Made by a program: the position numbers and the translations under genes. 64,000 nucleotides of DNA from Methyloprofundus sp. (lineage in GTDB: Bacteria; Pseudomonadota; Gammaproteobacteria; Methylococcales; Methylomonadaceae), in assembly GCA_016592635.1 (NCBI GenBank), contig AP023240.1, positions 4,133,630-4,197,629 on the forward strand, in the 5' to 3' direction. The notes under the pieces are model-generated. The model had not been told where the DNA came from and made no database searches. It saw only the letters and a program-made list of their open reading frames with translations. Shown here in pieces: positions 24,733 through 34,342 of the stretch. The first letter of the stretch is position 1; the number at the start of each line of letters is the position of its first letter.

Positions 24733-24958
24733 AACACGTAATCAAGATCCATTACATGGCATAACTTTAAAAACCATTGTCACGGATTTAGTTGCAGAAT
24801 ATGGCTGGGAAGAACTGGGTAGTCGTATCAAGATTAAGTGCTTTACTTCCGACCCTAGTATTTCTTCTAGTCTAAAGTTTTTACGTAAAACACCGTGGGC
24901 TCGGGAAAAAGTTGAAGCACTGTATTTGCGTATGCAATGGGCGCGTACGAAGTCATAG
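24725..24958 (+). CDS. VF530 family protein (DUF2132)
   Basis: A 77-residue protein matching VF530/DUF2132: DPLHGITLKTIVTDLV, EYGWEELG, IKIKCFTSDPSISSSLKFLRKTPWAREKVE. Structures of the family show a four-helix fold related to DNA-binding folds; function is not established. It is translationally coupled to the RRM gene, so the two may act together on nucleic acid. Confidence 0.88.
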   Translation: MSETRNQDPLHGITLKTIVTDLVAEYGWEELGSRIKIKCFTSDPSISSSLKFLRKTPWAREKVEALYLRMQWARTKS

Positions 24959-24961
24959 CCT

Positions 24962-25073
24962 CACTGCCATTAAGGAGTGTGCATGGAATAATATCCCGAA
25001 GTTAGAAGTGGGGAGGCTGTTTTATGCACGCCCCCTAAGTTAAGGGATAATATTTCTCAACTTAATGGCACTG
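24962..25073. repeat. 112-bp imperfect palindrome, MITE-like or 3' stem-loop
   Basis: Nested inverted repeats fill the gap between two convergent genes. The outer arms are CACTGCCATTAAG (24962-24974) and CTTAATGGCACTG (25061-25073). The inner arms lie at 24987-25005 (around AATATCCCGAAGTTAG) and 25035-25054 (CTAAGTTAAGGGATAATATT). A middle GTGCAT/ATGCAC pair adds to the stem. It could be a miniature mobile element or a long bidirectional terminator. No target duplication is obvious. Confidence 0.55.
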
Positions 25074-25094
25074 TTCCTACGTATACATACCTGT

Positions 25095-25562
25095 TCACCA
25101 AGTAGTATAAGGCTGCTTAGCTAACTGATTATTATAGTAACGCACATCTTCAGTGACTTCCTCACCAACCCAAGCCGGCTTATCAAAGTGCTCATCTACT
25201 TGGTTTAACTCGATTTCTGCAACAATTAACCCCTGATTTTCACCCGCAAACTCGTCAATTTCCCAAGTATGCTGGCCAATAATGACAAGGTGGCGAATTT
25301 TTTCTATTAAAGGTTTATTGCATAAAGTACTGAGTAACTCATGTGCATCCTCCGCAGGAATATCATATTCATACTCCTGACGTTGCGCGCCAATCGTGGC
25401 ACTTTTAATGTTGATCTTAGCGGTATCATCACTGACACGCACACGCACTGAGCTATGTGCATCACTATTCAAATACCCTTGCCGATAATTAATCGACTTA
25501 GACACTAAAGCACGCCAAGCGTCATTAGCGAGTAAAAATTTACGTTCTATTTCAATTGCCAT
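25095..25562 (-). CDS. CYTH-domain protein, probable inorganic triphosphatase
   Basis: A 155-residue CYTH/triphosphate tunnel metalloenzyme. The signature ExExK is E4-I-E6-R-K8 at the N-terminus. Later tunnel residues appear in VRVRVSDDTAKINIK, KPLIEKIRHLV, WEIDEFAGENQGL and VAEIEL. Single-domain bacterial members usually hydrolyse tripolyphosphate with Mg2+ or Mn2+. The gene starts 6 bp after galE ends, so it is likely in the same transcript. Confidence 0.9.
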   Translation of the reverse strand: MAIEIERKFLLANDAWRALVSKSINYRQGYLNSDAHSSVRVRVSDDTAKINIKSATIGAQRQEYEYDIPAEDAHELLSTLCNKPLIEKIRHLVIIGQHTWEIDEFAGENQGLIVAEIELNQVDEHFDKPAWVGEEVTEDVRYYNNQLAKQPYTTW

Positions 25563-25568
25563 CAGTCT

Positions 25569-26609
25569 CTACTCAAAGCCATTAGGGTTTTGCTGCTGCC
25601 AGCGCCAAGTATCTGCCACCATATCATTAATATCTTTTTCCGTTTGCCAGTGCAATTCACGTAAAGCCAAACTGGGGTCTGCATAATTCTCGGCAACATC
25701 GCCAATACGCCGCTCAACAATTTTATAATTAATTTTTTTCTCGGTAATACGTTCAAAAGCAGCAATAATTTCTAAAACGCTATAGCCTTTCCCCGCGCCT
25801 AAGTTATAAGCTCTACAACCACTTCCAGCACCCAGTGCCTCCAGTGCACACATATGTCCTTTGACCAAGTCAACAACATGAATATAATCGCGCACTCCCG
25901 TGCCATCAATAGTCGGGTAATCACCACCAAAAACGGATAATTGCTCTAACTTACCCACTGCAACCTGAGAAACATACGGGATCAAGTTATTAGGAATACC
26001 ATTCGGGTCTTCACCAATCAGGCCACTAATATGTGCGCCAATTGGATTAAAATAACGCAATAAAATAATATCCCAAGGGTTGCTCACCTCAGCCATAGTA
26101 TCTGCACTGGATAAATCGCGCAAGATCTCTTCCACCATGGCTTTGGACTTGCCATAGGGGTTAGTTGCACCATAAACAGGCAATGCTTCTGTATACTTAA
26201 CCGTATCCGGCTCACCATAGACCGTGGCAGAGGAGCTAAAGATAATTTTTTTAACACCAAAGCTTTGCATTACTTCAACTAAGACCAAAGTACCATAAAC
26301 ATTATTTTGATAATATTTAATAGGCTGTGCACAGGACTCACCTACTGCTTTTAAGCCAGCAAAATGCATCACGGCATAAAATTCATGCGCTGCAAAAATC
26401 GCCTGTAATGCTTGCTTGTCTTGAATATCAGCTTGTACAAAAGTAACGGCCTTACTGGTAATTTGTTCTACCCGCGCTAACGACTCTACCTTGCTATTAG
26501 ATAAGTTATCTACCACCACCACAGAATAGCCTGCTTGTAATAATGCCACACAAGCATGGCTGCCAATATATCCTACACCACCTGTCACTAAAATTTTTTG
26601 TATACTCAT
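25569..26609 (-). CDS. galE: UDP-glucose 4-epimerase GalE
   Basis: A 346-residue short-chain dehydrogenase family epimerase that interconverts UDP-glucose and UDP-galactose with bound NAD. Motifs: ILVTGGVGYIGSH for NAD binding, HFAGLKAVGESC, SSSATVYG with the catalytic Ser, NPYGKSKAMVE with the YxxxK pair, LRYFNPIGAH and GTGVRDYIHVVDLV. Start at ATG 26609; the residues before it are not family-like. It provides sugar nucleotides for surface polysaccharide or lipopolysaccharide. Confidence 0.95.
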   Translation of the reverse strand: MSIQKILVTGGVGYIGSHACVALLQAGYSVVVVDNLSNSKVESLARVEQITSKAVTFVQADIQDKQALQAIFAAHEFYAVMHFAGLKAVGESCAQPIKYYQNNVYGTLVLVEVMQSFGVKKIIFSSSATVYGEPDTVKYTEALPVYGATNPYGKSKAMVEEILRDLSSADTMAEVSNPWDIILLRYFNPIGAHISGLIGEDPNGIPNNLIPYVSQVAVGKLEQLSVFGGDYPTIDGTGVRDYIHVVDLVKGHMCALEALGAGSGCRAYNLGAGKGYSVLEIIAAFERITEKKINYKIVERRIGDVAENYADPSLALRELHWQTEKDINDMVADTWRWQQQNPNGFE

Positions 26610-26703
26610 TCCGCTAAGCAATCCATATTTTATCTTTGATTTATAAGTAAGTGTTCAATAATAGCTGTTCATAGTATAGCCAATTATTACTATTGGTAAA
26701 TGA

Positions 26704-27774
26704 TTATAAGTTAACACTCATCCGTTTAGCTCCCCAGTTATCAGCTTGTGCTTTAAAATGTCCGGCACACTGGGCTCCACAAATATTACACCTGCCTTGA
26801 GCATCCAAGTTCCATTCTGATAACTGATACCAATCACGCCCAATCAACAATTGCCCACAAGCATGACAAAAAGTACTGTCCGCCTCTTTATGGTGTACGT
26901 TACCGACATAAGCATACTGAATGCCATTTTTCAGCGCAATATCGCGTGCATTTAATAATGATGCCAACGGGGTACGTTGTTTATCCCGCATTTTCCAGTC
27001 AGGATGAAATGCCGAAAAATGTATTGGCACCTCAGGCCCCAAATTTTCCACTACCCACTGAGTCATTTGTTCTAATTCAGCGGAAGAGTCATTTTCATCA
27101 GGAATAATTAAAGTGGTTAACTCTAGCCATACCGAAGTGTCATGATAGATATATTGTAAAGTATCTAACACCGCAGCTAAATGCCCGCCTGTAATTTTAT
27201 GATAAAAATGTTCTGTAAAGGCTTTTAAATCAATATTAGCCGCATCCATATATTGATAAAACTCAGCTCTAGGGTCGGGGCAGACATAACCAGCCGATAC
27301 CGCTACCGACTTGATACCTAATTCACGACATGCCATTGCAGTATCTATTGCATATTCATGAAAAATGACTGGATCATTGTAAGTATAAGCCACGCTCAAG
27401 CAACGTAACTCCTTAGCTTTAGCCGCAATCATTTCCGGTTCTGCCAAGCTCATTAATGAATCCATCTCCCTAGATTTACTAATATCCCAGTTTTGGCAGA
27501 ATTTACAGGCCAAATTACAGCCAGCAGTTCCAAATGAAAAAACAGGCGAACCTGGATAAAAATGATTGAGTGGTTTTTTCTCAATAGGATCTACGGCAAA
27601 GCCACTGGAACGACCATAACTTGTTAATACAATCTGTTGCTGCAGGTTCTGTCGGACAAAACATAAGCCACGTTGGTCTGCATGCAGTTTACAAAACCGT
27701 GGGCATAAATCACATTGAATACGTCCATCATCTAGTTCATGCCAATATTTGGTGCTTGCCTGATTATTAGACAT
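26704..27774 (-). CDS. amrS: AmmeMemoRadiSam-system radical SAM enzyme (AmrS-type)
   Basis: A 356-residue radical SAM protein. The cluster motif is C86-x3-C90-x2-C93 (GCNLACKFC), preceded by a Cys-rich N-terminus (C21, C24, C28, C38) and followed by a C-terminal pair of CxxC sets (CHACG, CNICGAQC). The sequence order is that of the AmmeMemoRadiSam radical SAM family, related to pyruvate formate-lyase activases. The usual partners (AMMECR1 and Memo proteins) are not in this window. Biological substrate unknown. Confidence 0.88.
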   Translation of the reverse strand: MSNNQASTKYWHELDDGRIQCDLCPRFCKLHADQRGLCFVRQNLQQQIVLTSYGRSSGFAVDPIEKKPLNHFYPGSPVFSFGTAGCNLACKFCQNWDISKSREMDSLMSLAEPEMIAAKAKELRCLSVAYTYNDPVIFHEYAIDTAMACRELGIKSVAVSAGYVCPDPRAEFYQYMDAANIDLKAFTEHFYHKITGGHLAAVLDTLQYIYHDTSVWLELTTLIIPDENDSSAELEQMTQWVVENLGPEVPIHFSAFHPDWKMRDKQRTPLASLLNARDIALKNGIQYAYVGNVHHKEADSTFCHACGQLLIGRDWYQLSEWNLDAQGRCNICGAQCAGHFKAQADNWGAKRMSVNL

Positions 27775-27964
27775 CGTTTTGCCTTCCCAAAGAGATTCAA
27801 TACCTCAATAGATTAGTTTACTAAAAATTTTACCTAGTACAATCGTTAATCTATACTTTAAGATTACAGGTTAACAATAAAAATCAGTTGACCAGGCTAA
27901 CTTGATCAAACTTAATTGTTTAATTCACAATAGCTTATTATTTTACCCCATTTATGGAGCTCTT

Positions 27965-29323
27965 ATGCGCATGGAATCAATGTTATTATTGAAAATATCT
28001 CTCACTTTTTCCTTATTTATAAATTCACTCAGTTTTGCCTACGCCTGCCTGCCACCACTAGATGCTCAACCTGCCAGCATTGTAGAGAAAGCAGAAAACT
28101 CTCAGTATGTCTTTGCTGGCATTGTGACAGAAATTACCGATACTTATCTCAAAGTGAGGGTAGGGCAATATTTTAAAGGAGCAGGTTTAAATGAAGTTAA
28201 AATCTCTCAAAATGTAGACCAAGAAAATAGTTGCGCAGATCACTTTGTGGTAGATCAACAAGCCTTATTTTTTACTAATGGTAATATGCAAGCACCTCTT
28301 GAAGCAGTATATGATGGTGCTTTTGGCTCTGCACGTGAAATGAATGTTGATAACTTTAGCCAAATTACTGCAGCAACTCAATGCATGGCTACTTATGAGG
28401 ATGAGACATTAACAATCCCCTGCATTGCTCATAAAGAGACTAATAAAGTCTATACAGTGATGTTAATACCCAATACCTCGACAGGTAATTTACTGTTCTC
28501 AGTAAATGATATACAAGAAGCTGCTGATACAGGCTTTATCCCCTCACCTACGATGAATGCAGACAACTTTGCCCAAATCACAGTGACAACAAAATGCATG
28601 GCGACCTATGAGCGTGGGCGACTAACCGTTCCTTGTGTTGCTCATAAAGAGAGTAAAAAAATCTATAAACTTATGTTTCAGCCCGACACTTCTACAGGTA
28701 ATTTATTATTTTCAGTTAACTATATACAACAAGTAACTGACACTGCCATTGCAATGGAATCTTTTGATAAGGATGAGCTAGGTGCCGTTCCAGTTAATTG
28801 GGACGCAGGCCTTACCGGGTTTGGCTCTTCTAATTGGAAGCTAGAACAAGATAGCTCGGCACCAAGCCCTCCATTAGTGTTAAAACAATTAGGCAATGGG
28901 GATTACCCTTGGTGTGTAAAAAAAGATAGTAACTTATCTAATGGCTTTGTATCGGTAAAATTTAAGCCTATTTCAGGGCGTATAGACCAAGCAGCAGGGT
29001 TGGTTTGGCGCTGGAAAGATTCTGATAATTACTATGTTGCACGTGCTAATGCGCTAGAAGATAATATTGCTATTTATTATATGCAAGATGGTGAGCGTTT
29101 TGCCATAAAATACGTGGACTTACCCAGCGACCAGCCCGTAAAACAAAATGTATGGCAAACGCTTAGAGTTGATTTTCAAGACAATCGTTTTCTGGTTAGT
29201 TTTGAAGGGAAAGTTATCATTGATATTACAGATGATGAAATCAAAGGGAGTGGAGTGGTTGGTGTTTGGACAAAAGAAGACAGTATCACTTCTTTTGATG
29301 ATTTTAGCTATGGTGATAAATAG
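27965..29323 (+). CDS. secreted protein with internal repeat and C-terminal laminin-G/DUF1080-like domain
   Basis: A 452-residue protein with GGAG 5 nt before ATG 27965. The signal peptide is MRMESMLLLKISLTFSLF through SFAYA, with mature Cys next. Residues about 30-105 form a tissue-inhibitor-like OB domain (YVFAGIVTEITDTYLKVRV). Two copies of a 60-residue repeat follow (MNVDNFSQITAATQCMATYE / MNADNFAQITVTTKCMATYE, each ending STGNLLFSVN). The C-terminal 190 residues look like a concanavalin/DUF1080-type beta sandwich (GLVWRWKDSDNYYVARAN; WQTLRVDFQDNRFLVSFEGK). Probably periplasmic or extracellular; no function assigned. Confidence 0.7.
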   Translation: MRMESMLLLKISLTFSLFINSLSFAYACLPPLDAQPASIVEKAENSQYVFAGIVTEITDTYLKVRVGQYFKGAGLNEVKISQNVDQENSCADHFVVDQQALFFTNGNMQAPLEAVYDGAFGSAREMNVDNFSQITAATQCMATYEDETLTIPCIAHKETNKVYTVMLIPNTSTGNLLFSVNDIQEAADTGFIPSPTMNADNFAQITVTTKCMATYERGRLTVPCVAHKESKKIYKLMFQPDTSTGNLLFSVNYIQQVTDTAIAMESFDKDELGAVPVNWDAGLTGFGSSNWKLEQDSSAPSPPLVLKQLGNGDYPWCVKKDSNLSNGFVSVKFKPISGRIDQAAGLVWRWKDSDNYYVARANALEDNIAIYYMQDGERFAIKYVDLPSDQPVKQNVWQTLRVDFQDNRFLVSFEGKVIIDITDDEIKGSGVVGVWTKEDSITSFDDFSYGDK

Positions 29324-29347
29324 CTAGAGTAAAATCAATATTGCATT

Positions 29348-29396
29348 GTAGGCTGGGTTAGCTTATCTGGCGATGCGTAGATAACGCAACCTAGCT
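29348..29396. repeat. REP-like palindrome with GGGTTAGC edge
   Basis: Between the secreted-protein gene and the globin gene, GGCTGGGTTAGC and GATAACGCAACCTAGC form an imperfect inverted repeat. The GGGTTAGC...GTAACCC pattern is common in dispersed palindromes of gammaproteobacteria. It is degraded here, so I give it modest confidence. Confidence 0.4.
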
Positions 29397-29425
29397 GTTA
29401 CAAACTAATATTTCAGGAATTAAAT

Positions 29426-29836
29426 ATGCACAATTATGGCACTCTAGATTCATCCTACATCGCAGCAGGCGCAGAACTCGGCGTTAGAAAATTGGTTGAT
29501 GAATTTTATCAGCAAATGGAAACCCAAGAGCGCGGCAAGCATATCCGCGCCATGCATACAGAAGACTTACATATTATTAAAGATAAGCTCTCTTTGTTTT
29601 TAATAGGCTGGCTCGGTGGCCCTAGAAACTACGGTGAAAAATATGGCAGTATTTCCATACCTACAGTGCATCAGCATTTAGACATTAGTGAAGAAGAGCG
29701 TGATGCTTGGCTTTTTTGCATGCAGGCTGCACTAGAACACCAAGCTTATGATGAAGATTTTAAACAATACCTAATGCAACAGCTTGCTTTTCCGGCAGAA
29801 CGCATCAGGCAGGTTTCACAAATGAATCAGGCATAA
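29426..29836 (+). CDS. group II truncated hemoglobin
   Basis: A 136-residue globin of the bacterial group II (trHbO/YjbI) type. It has YGTLDSS at the start, LVDEFYQQM, LSLFLIGWLGGPRNYGEKYG, then a proximal His in TVHQHLDISEEERDAWLFCM, a highly characteristic stretch. Group II globins bind oxygen and NO and protect against oxidative or nitrosative stress. It converges on a pentaheme cytochrome across a bidirectional terminator. Confidence 0.92.
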   Translation: MHNYGTLDSSYIAAGAELGVRKLVDEFYQQMETQERGKHIRAMHTEDLHIIKDKLSLFLIGWLGGPRNYGEKYGSISIPTVHQHLDISEEERDAWLFCMQAALEHQAYDEDFKQYLMQQLAFPAERIRQVSQMNQA

Positions 29837-29882
29837 GCATGATTCAAAATAACTTATGGGGGAATTTAAAGCAGGCTAAAGG

Positions 29883-29913
29883 CCTGCGTCCCTAAAACTG
29901 GGCGCAGGTTTTT
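29883..29913. terminator. terminator between globin and cytochrome genes
   Basis: CCTGCGTCC (29883-29891) pairs with GGGCGCAGG (29900-29908), followed by TTTTT. The plus strand has the T run, serving the globin gene; the hairpin also lies just beyond the cytochrome stop, so it may serve both. Confidence 0.75.
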
Positions 29914-29919
29914 ACTGTA

Positions 29920-31113
29920 TCAATCAAGCTGTGTTTCGCTGACCGCAATAACTTTAGACGTGGTTAAAATTTTATGTTCTGGCTTTGCAAATTTCTGTTT
30001 CATTGGTGGCAGCAATAGGTCGTAATAAGCGACTGCCCTTAATTTTACAATTCCTTGCTTAGGGACAGAATAATTTAACTCTCTAGTTTCATGCGGTTTT
30101 AAACGCGTATCACCCAATACTTGGGTTGCCTTGGGTGGTGGTGCAGGATTACCGTTAGCATCACCTAAGCTATATATAAGCATAGCTTGTTTATCATCTT
30201 TAATAGGGTGTGATTGACTACTTACCCATATTTCCTGTCCTTGTTTGTCATAGCCAGTTAATTTGATATACACATTTCTAAAGGGAGCCCCAGTAGGAAA
30301 ATTATGCGGCAATTGGTTTGCTAATGTAATCACCACTTCTAATGCACTATCTTGCTTTACAGTCATGGTCATTAACAAGCCTTTGCTTGCCATTTTAGCC
30401 GAATGTCCGCCTAATAAACTATGGTCAGCTTTACCATTCATAACAGGCATATGACAGGTCAAACAATTGCTGGAGCCATCTGCTGCAATTTCATCTCCAG
30501 TTTGGCACAAGGCGACTTTATTGGCATTTTTACGTTGATCATGACAACCCATACAGACAGCACCCGATTTAAAAACCTTAGGGTTTGCTGTGTTTTGAAA
30601 TATCGGGTGCTGCCAATCGGAACTCGTCCGATTTATGCCAGGCCCCTGTAAAGAGTTATCAGAAAACTCATAGGCTTTAATACCTAATTGCAAGCCACCT
30701 TCTGGTTTTTTAGTCCCTTTAAAGCCAGTGATAGTATGACAGGCAACACAATTGATACCTTCGTTATAGACTGGCATGGTGGTTAAATTAGTTTTACCAT
30801 CTTTAGCTGCAGCTGGCGCATGGCATTGCAAGCAAACAGGGTATTTACCTTTTTTCTTAATACCTTCTTGCTCAGGGTTCCCGATAACAGCTTTATAAAA
30901 TGCACCATGAATTGGGTCTTTTAATGCGGTACTATTAGCATGCATCGAGCCACTCCATTGTGAGTATATTTCTTCATGACAAGTTTTACACTCTTTTGCT
31001 GATATATGATGTAGCGACTCAGCTGTCCTTGCCCAAGAAGCGCCGCCGAAGAAACTGAAAAACAACAGAATAGATAGCGTAATGGGTAAGCAAGTACGGC
31101 TTGCATTTAACAT
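29920..31113 (-). CDS. periplasmic pentaheme c-type cytochrome (cytochrome c554-like)
   Basis: A 397-residue exported protein: signal peptide MLNASRTCLPITLSILLFFS to SWA, then five CxxCH sites (CKTCH, CLQCH, CVACH, CMGCH, CLTCH). The first third has WSGSMHANSTALKDPIHGAFY as in c554-like multiheme proteins. After the hemes comes a beta-rich domain of about 150 residues (LEVVITLANQLPHNFPTGAPFRNVYIKLTG is its core). Function unknown; periplasmic electron transfer is likely. The gene is convergent with the globin and downstream of nothing obvious. Confidence 0.88.
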   Translation of the reverse strand: MLNASRTCLPITLSILLFFSFFGGASWARTAESLHHISAKECKTCHEEIYSQWSGSMHANSTALKDPIHGAFYKAVIGNPEQEGIKKKGKYPVCLQCHAPAAAKDGKTNLTTMPVYNEGINCVACHTITGFKGTKKPEGGLQLGIKAYEFSDNSLQGPGINRTSSDWQHPIFQNTANPKVFKSGAVCMGCHDQRKNANKVALCQTGDEIAADGSSNCLTCHMPVMNGKADHSLLGGHSAKMASKGLLMTMTVKQDSALEVVITLANQLPHNFPTGAPFRNVYIKLTGYDKQGQEIWVSSQSHPIKDDKQAMLIYSLGDANGNPAPPPKATQVLGDTRLKPHETRELNYSVPKQGIVKLRAVAYYDLLLPPMKQKFAKPEHKILTTSKVIAVSETQLD

Positions 31114-31278
31114 AAAGGCCCATTCAATTTAAACATAAGTATATTAGCAATATCTAATATGCTAAATTAAAATCCATTTGTAAAGTACTATCTAAATAAG
31201 GGCGGGGATAAAATAAAACCCGATACCAGAGTAGGATTATTGTTCAGCTTTAAGGCGTGAAAATAGGCACATATAAAA

Positions 31279-34077
31279 TTATGCCATTTTCGCCTGTAAA
31301 GCCGTGGTCATATGATTAAATTCTTTTTCAATATATTGAATAAGTTGCTGTAACTTTTTATTACTCATTTTTTCGGCATGCTTTTCTAGGTGGTAACAGC
31401 TTGCAGCTAACTTTGAACCTCCTAAGTTGGCACTGGCAGATTTTATACTGTGCGCTAATGCTTTTATTTTTAGTTTATCTTGTTTATCAAAAGCAAGCTG
31501 CAGTTCTATTACTTGCTGAGGCGTGTTATTTAAATAAAGCTGAATAATTTTATTTAGAATAAGCTCAGAGTCACTCAATCGCCTAATTCTATCCAAGGCT
31601 TTTTCATCTAAAACTCCCTCAGCAGGCACTTTTAACTCAGATACTTGCTCAATTATTTCTTGAGTATCAATAGCCTGCTTTTGTGCTAACCAATTATTTA
31701 GCGCATTGATTAGGTCACGCTGCTCAAAAGGTTTTTTGATATAATCATCCATCCCTGCCTCTAGGCAACGTTGCCGAGTTCCTGTTACCGCATCTGCAGT
31801 TAAAGCAATAACCGGGCAATATGCCAAACCTTGCTCTTGTTCATACTCACGAAGTTTACGCGTTGCACCATAGCCATCTAGTGCAGCCATTTGACAGTCC
31901 ATAAAAATTAAATCATATGGTTGCTCTCTGCCTATGATTTGATCTAAAGCATCTATGCCATTTGCTGCCAAACTAACATGGCACTGCAACCCTAGCAACA
32001 TCTGTTTAGCTAGTTCCTGATTAACTAAATTATCTTCTACTACTAAAATATGCGTGTCCGGGTAAGTATTATTTTGCGAGTCTAGTTGCTGAGCAATATA
32101 AATATGACTAGTCTCTGCTACTGTGCTCACTAACTGCTCTATATGGTAAGGCTGCGGCAAGCGTTCAATTTCTTTTGTATAAACCAAGTTAAATGGCTGC
32201 TCCCCCCAAATAACGATAGACAAAGTATTTAATTCTGCAAAATTTGCCAAATTACTCAGTAAATGCTTGATAAATTCTTCCCCTTTATTCGTTTCAATAA
32301 TCAAAGTATGCCAAGGCTTACCACTTAGCTGTGCTGCCAACAAAATATCAAGTATGTGTTCTTTAGTATAGAGGTGACAATTTGCTGTACAACTGAGTAA
32401 TTGCGCTAATAATATACTACTTTTAGTGCTTGTCTCAGCAGCAACTAACACTCGTTGTTGCATAGAAATAATTTCAGAACTGGCATGTGCACGCTGCTTT
32501 TCAAAATCTAGTTCCAGATTAAAGCAAGCTCCTTCCCCAAGCACACTGTCAACCTCAAGAGTGCCTTGCATAAGTTGTACTAATTGTTTACAAATAGTAA
32601 GCCCTAGACCAGTTCCTTCAAACTTGCGACTGGATGAATCATCCACTTGTGTGAACTGGTCAAAAATTCGCTGTTGCTGATGTTCTGCTAGCCCTAACCC
32701 TGTATCAGAAATACTAAACCGGTAACGTACGCTTTTATTAGTTTCCTGTAATAGCCGAACCTTTAGTACTACCTCACCTTGTTCAGTAAACTTGAAGGCA
32801 TTTGCCAATAAATTGGTTAGAATCTGATTTAATTGCGGCCCCGCTCCCGTTAGTAAAGTCGCAGTATTAGGTAAAAAATCGACACAAAATATTACCTTTT
32901 TTGCATGTGCTGTAGTAGCAAACAGGTCGACCATATGATTAATGGTTAACTGCAGATCAAAGTTTTCTTTAACAGCTGTCACCTTGCCAGCTTCTATTTT
33001 AGAAAAATCCAAGACTTGGTTAATTAGCTCCAATAAGGACTTGCCTGCATTATTTATTAACCCTAACTTATGACGTTGTTCGACCTGTAAATCAGATTGT
33101 AATAATAACTCCGTAAAGCCAAGAATAACATTCATTGGCGTACGAATTTCATGGCTCATATTGGCAAGAAATTGTGACTTTGCCGTGTTAGAAGACTCAG
33201 CTTGTTCGGTTAAACTAAAAGCATGCTCAGTTGCTATTTGTAATTCTTGGGTACGCTCATTAATTTTATCCGTTAACTCTTGTTGCTGTCGTGCTTGCAC
33301 GGAGTGATAAGAACGTAAATGATCTAGCATCGCATTAAACGCAGTATTGAGTTTATCAATCTCATAGCTACCTCGAATACGTAAGGATTGCGATAAATCT
33401 CCCGCAGCCACAGCATTGGCATGATTGGCAAGACGCTCGATAGGGCTAGTAATGCGTCGCGTTAAAGTAACAACCAAAATCAGGCCTAATATACTAATTA
33501 ACAGTGTTGCTACCAATGCAGTCAGTACAGCATATTGTATTTGTTGATAAAAATTCTGTAAGCCTATGCCATAGTCAATAAACCCAATCGTAACAGGTTT
33601 ATTAATTGTGTTTGCTGTATTTTGTGGCGTATGATTGGTCACTATTTTTTGAAAGTGCAACGTGTAGTCTTGCGGAAAATGTAATAAAAAATCTGTGGCA
33701 CTTAGGTTTTCAGCATAGGTGATTTTTTTTGGTTCCAGGATATTCTCTGCATGAGTATCATGATAATTACGTTCTACTAATAATTTATTATTCGCATTAT
33801 AAAACCGCACATAAGTAAGGCTCTTAATCTGGCTTAATTTTTCGGTAAGTCGCTGCAATACCTCATTATCTTCACTATAAAGTGCTTGTTCGGTATTTAA
33901 TGCCAGCATATCAGCCAATACCTGACTACTTTCAACTAAACGTTCATACTTACTGGTAATGCTAAAATAGGTACCAATGACTGTTGTTAACATTACTGCA
34001 CAGAAAATAATGACACCTACCAGTAAATTAAATTGATTACTGATCGTGGTACGGCGCAGAGCTTTAGAGAGTTTCAT
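31279..34077 (-). CDS. BarA-like hybrid sensor histidine kinase
   Basis: A 932-residue kinase begun at ATG 34077 with AAAGG 8 nt upstream. Membrane helices at about 18-40 and 170-192 enclose a periplasmic sensor. HAMP follows, then a coiled coil, HisKA with His309 (MSHEIRTPMNVILG), HATPase with NLLANAFKFT, DTGLGL and GTGLGL, a decayed receiver, a second REC with Asp727 (LIFMDCQMAALDG) and HPt with His876 (AHSIKSASANLGG). The layout matches BarA/GacS, but no UvrY/GacA partner is in the window, so the pathway is unproven. Confidence 0.9.
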   Translation of the reverse strand: MKLSKALRRTTISNQFNLLVGVIIFCAVMLTTVIGTYFSITSKYERLVESSQVLADMLALNTEQALYSEDNEVLQRLTEKLSQIKSLTYVRFYNANNKLLVERNYHDTHAENILEPKKITYAENLSATDFLLHFPQDYTLHFQKIVTNHTPQNTANTINKPVTIGFIDYGIGLQNFYQQIQYAVLTALVATLLISILGLILVVTLTRRITSPIERLANHANAVAAGDLSQSLRIRGSYEIDKLNTAFNAMLDHLRSYHSVQARQQQELTDKINERTQELQIATEHAFSLTEQAESSNTAKSQFLANMSHEIRTPMNVILGFTELLLQSDLQVEQRHKLGLINNAGKSLLELINQVLDFSKIEAGKVTAVKENFDLQLTINHMVDLFATTAHAKKVIFCVDFLPNTATLLTGAGPQLNQILTNLLANAFKFTEQGEVVLKVRLLQETNKSVRYRFSISDTGLGLAEHQQQRIFDQFTQVDDSSSRKFEGTGLGLTICKQLVQLMQGTLEVDSVLGEGACFNLELDFEKQRAHASSEIISMQQRVLVAAETSTKSSILLAQLLSCTANCHLYTKEHILDILLAAQLSGKPWHTLIIETNKGEEFIKHLLSNLANFAELNTLSIVIWGEQPFNLVYTKEIERLPQPYHIEQLVSTVAETSHIYIAQQLDSQNNTYPDTHILVVEDNLVNQELAKQMLLGLQCHVSLAANGIDALDQIIGREQPYDLIFMDCQMAALDGYGATRKLREYEQEQGLAYCPVIALTADAVTGTRQRCLEAGMDDYIKKPFEQRDLINALNNWLAQKQAIDTQEIIEQVSELKVPAEGVLDEKALDRIRRLSDSELILNKIIQLYLNNTPQQVIELQLAFDKQDKLKIKALAHSIKSASANLGGSKLAASCYHLEKHAEKMSNKKLQQLIQYIEKEFNHMTTALQAKMA

Positions 34078-34342
34078 ATGGGGCCTTTTATAATTGCAAC
34101 TATGATAGCTCATCTTTATGACGTAATGATGTAAGGGGGGCTACCCTAAGTGAAGAGCCCACTCGCAAACACTAGAATTATCAATATAGAGGCAATACTT
34201 GATTGACGGCGGAAGCACGCATCAAGCATAAATATTGTGCATTACTACACAATATGCTCACCTCAAGTATAGTGTCTATCACTGTTTTAGCAAAAAATAC
34301 TTCAATCCATTATACCTTAAAAATAAAATGGTATATTCCGAT

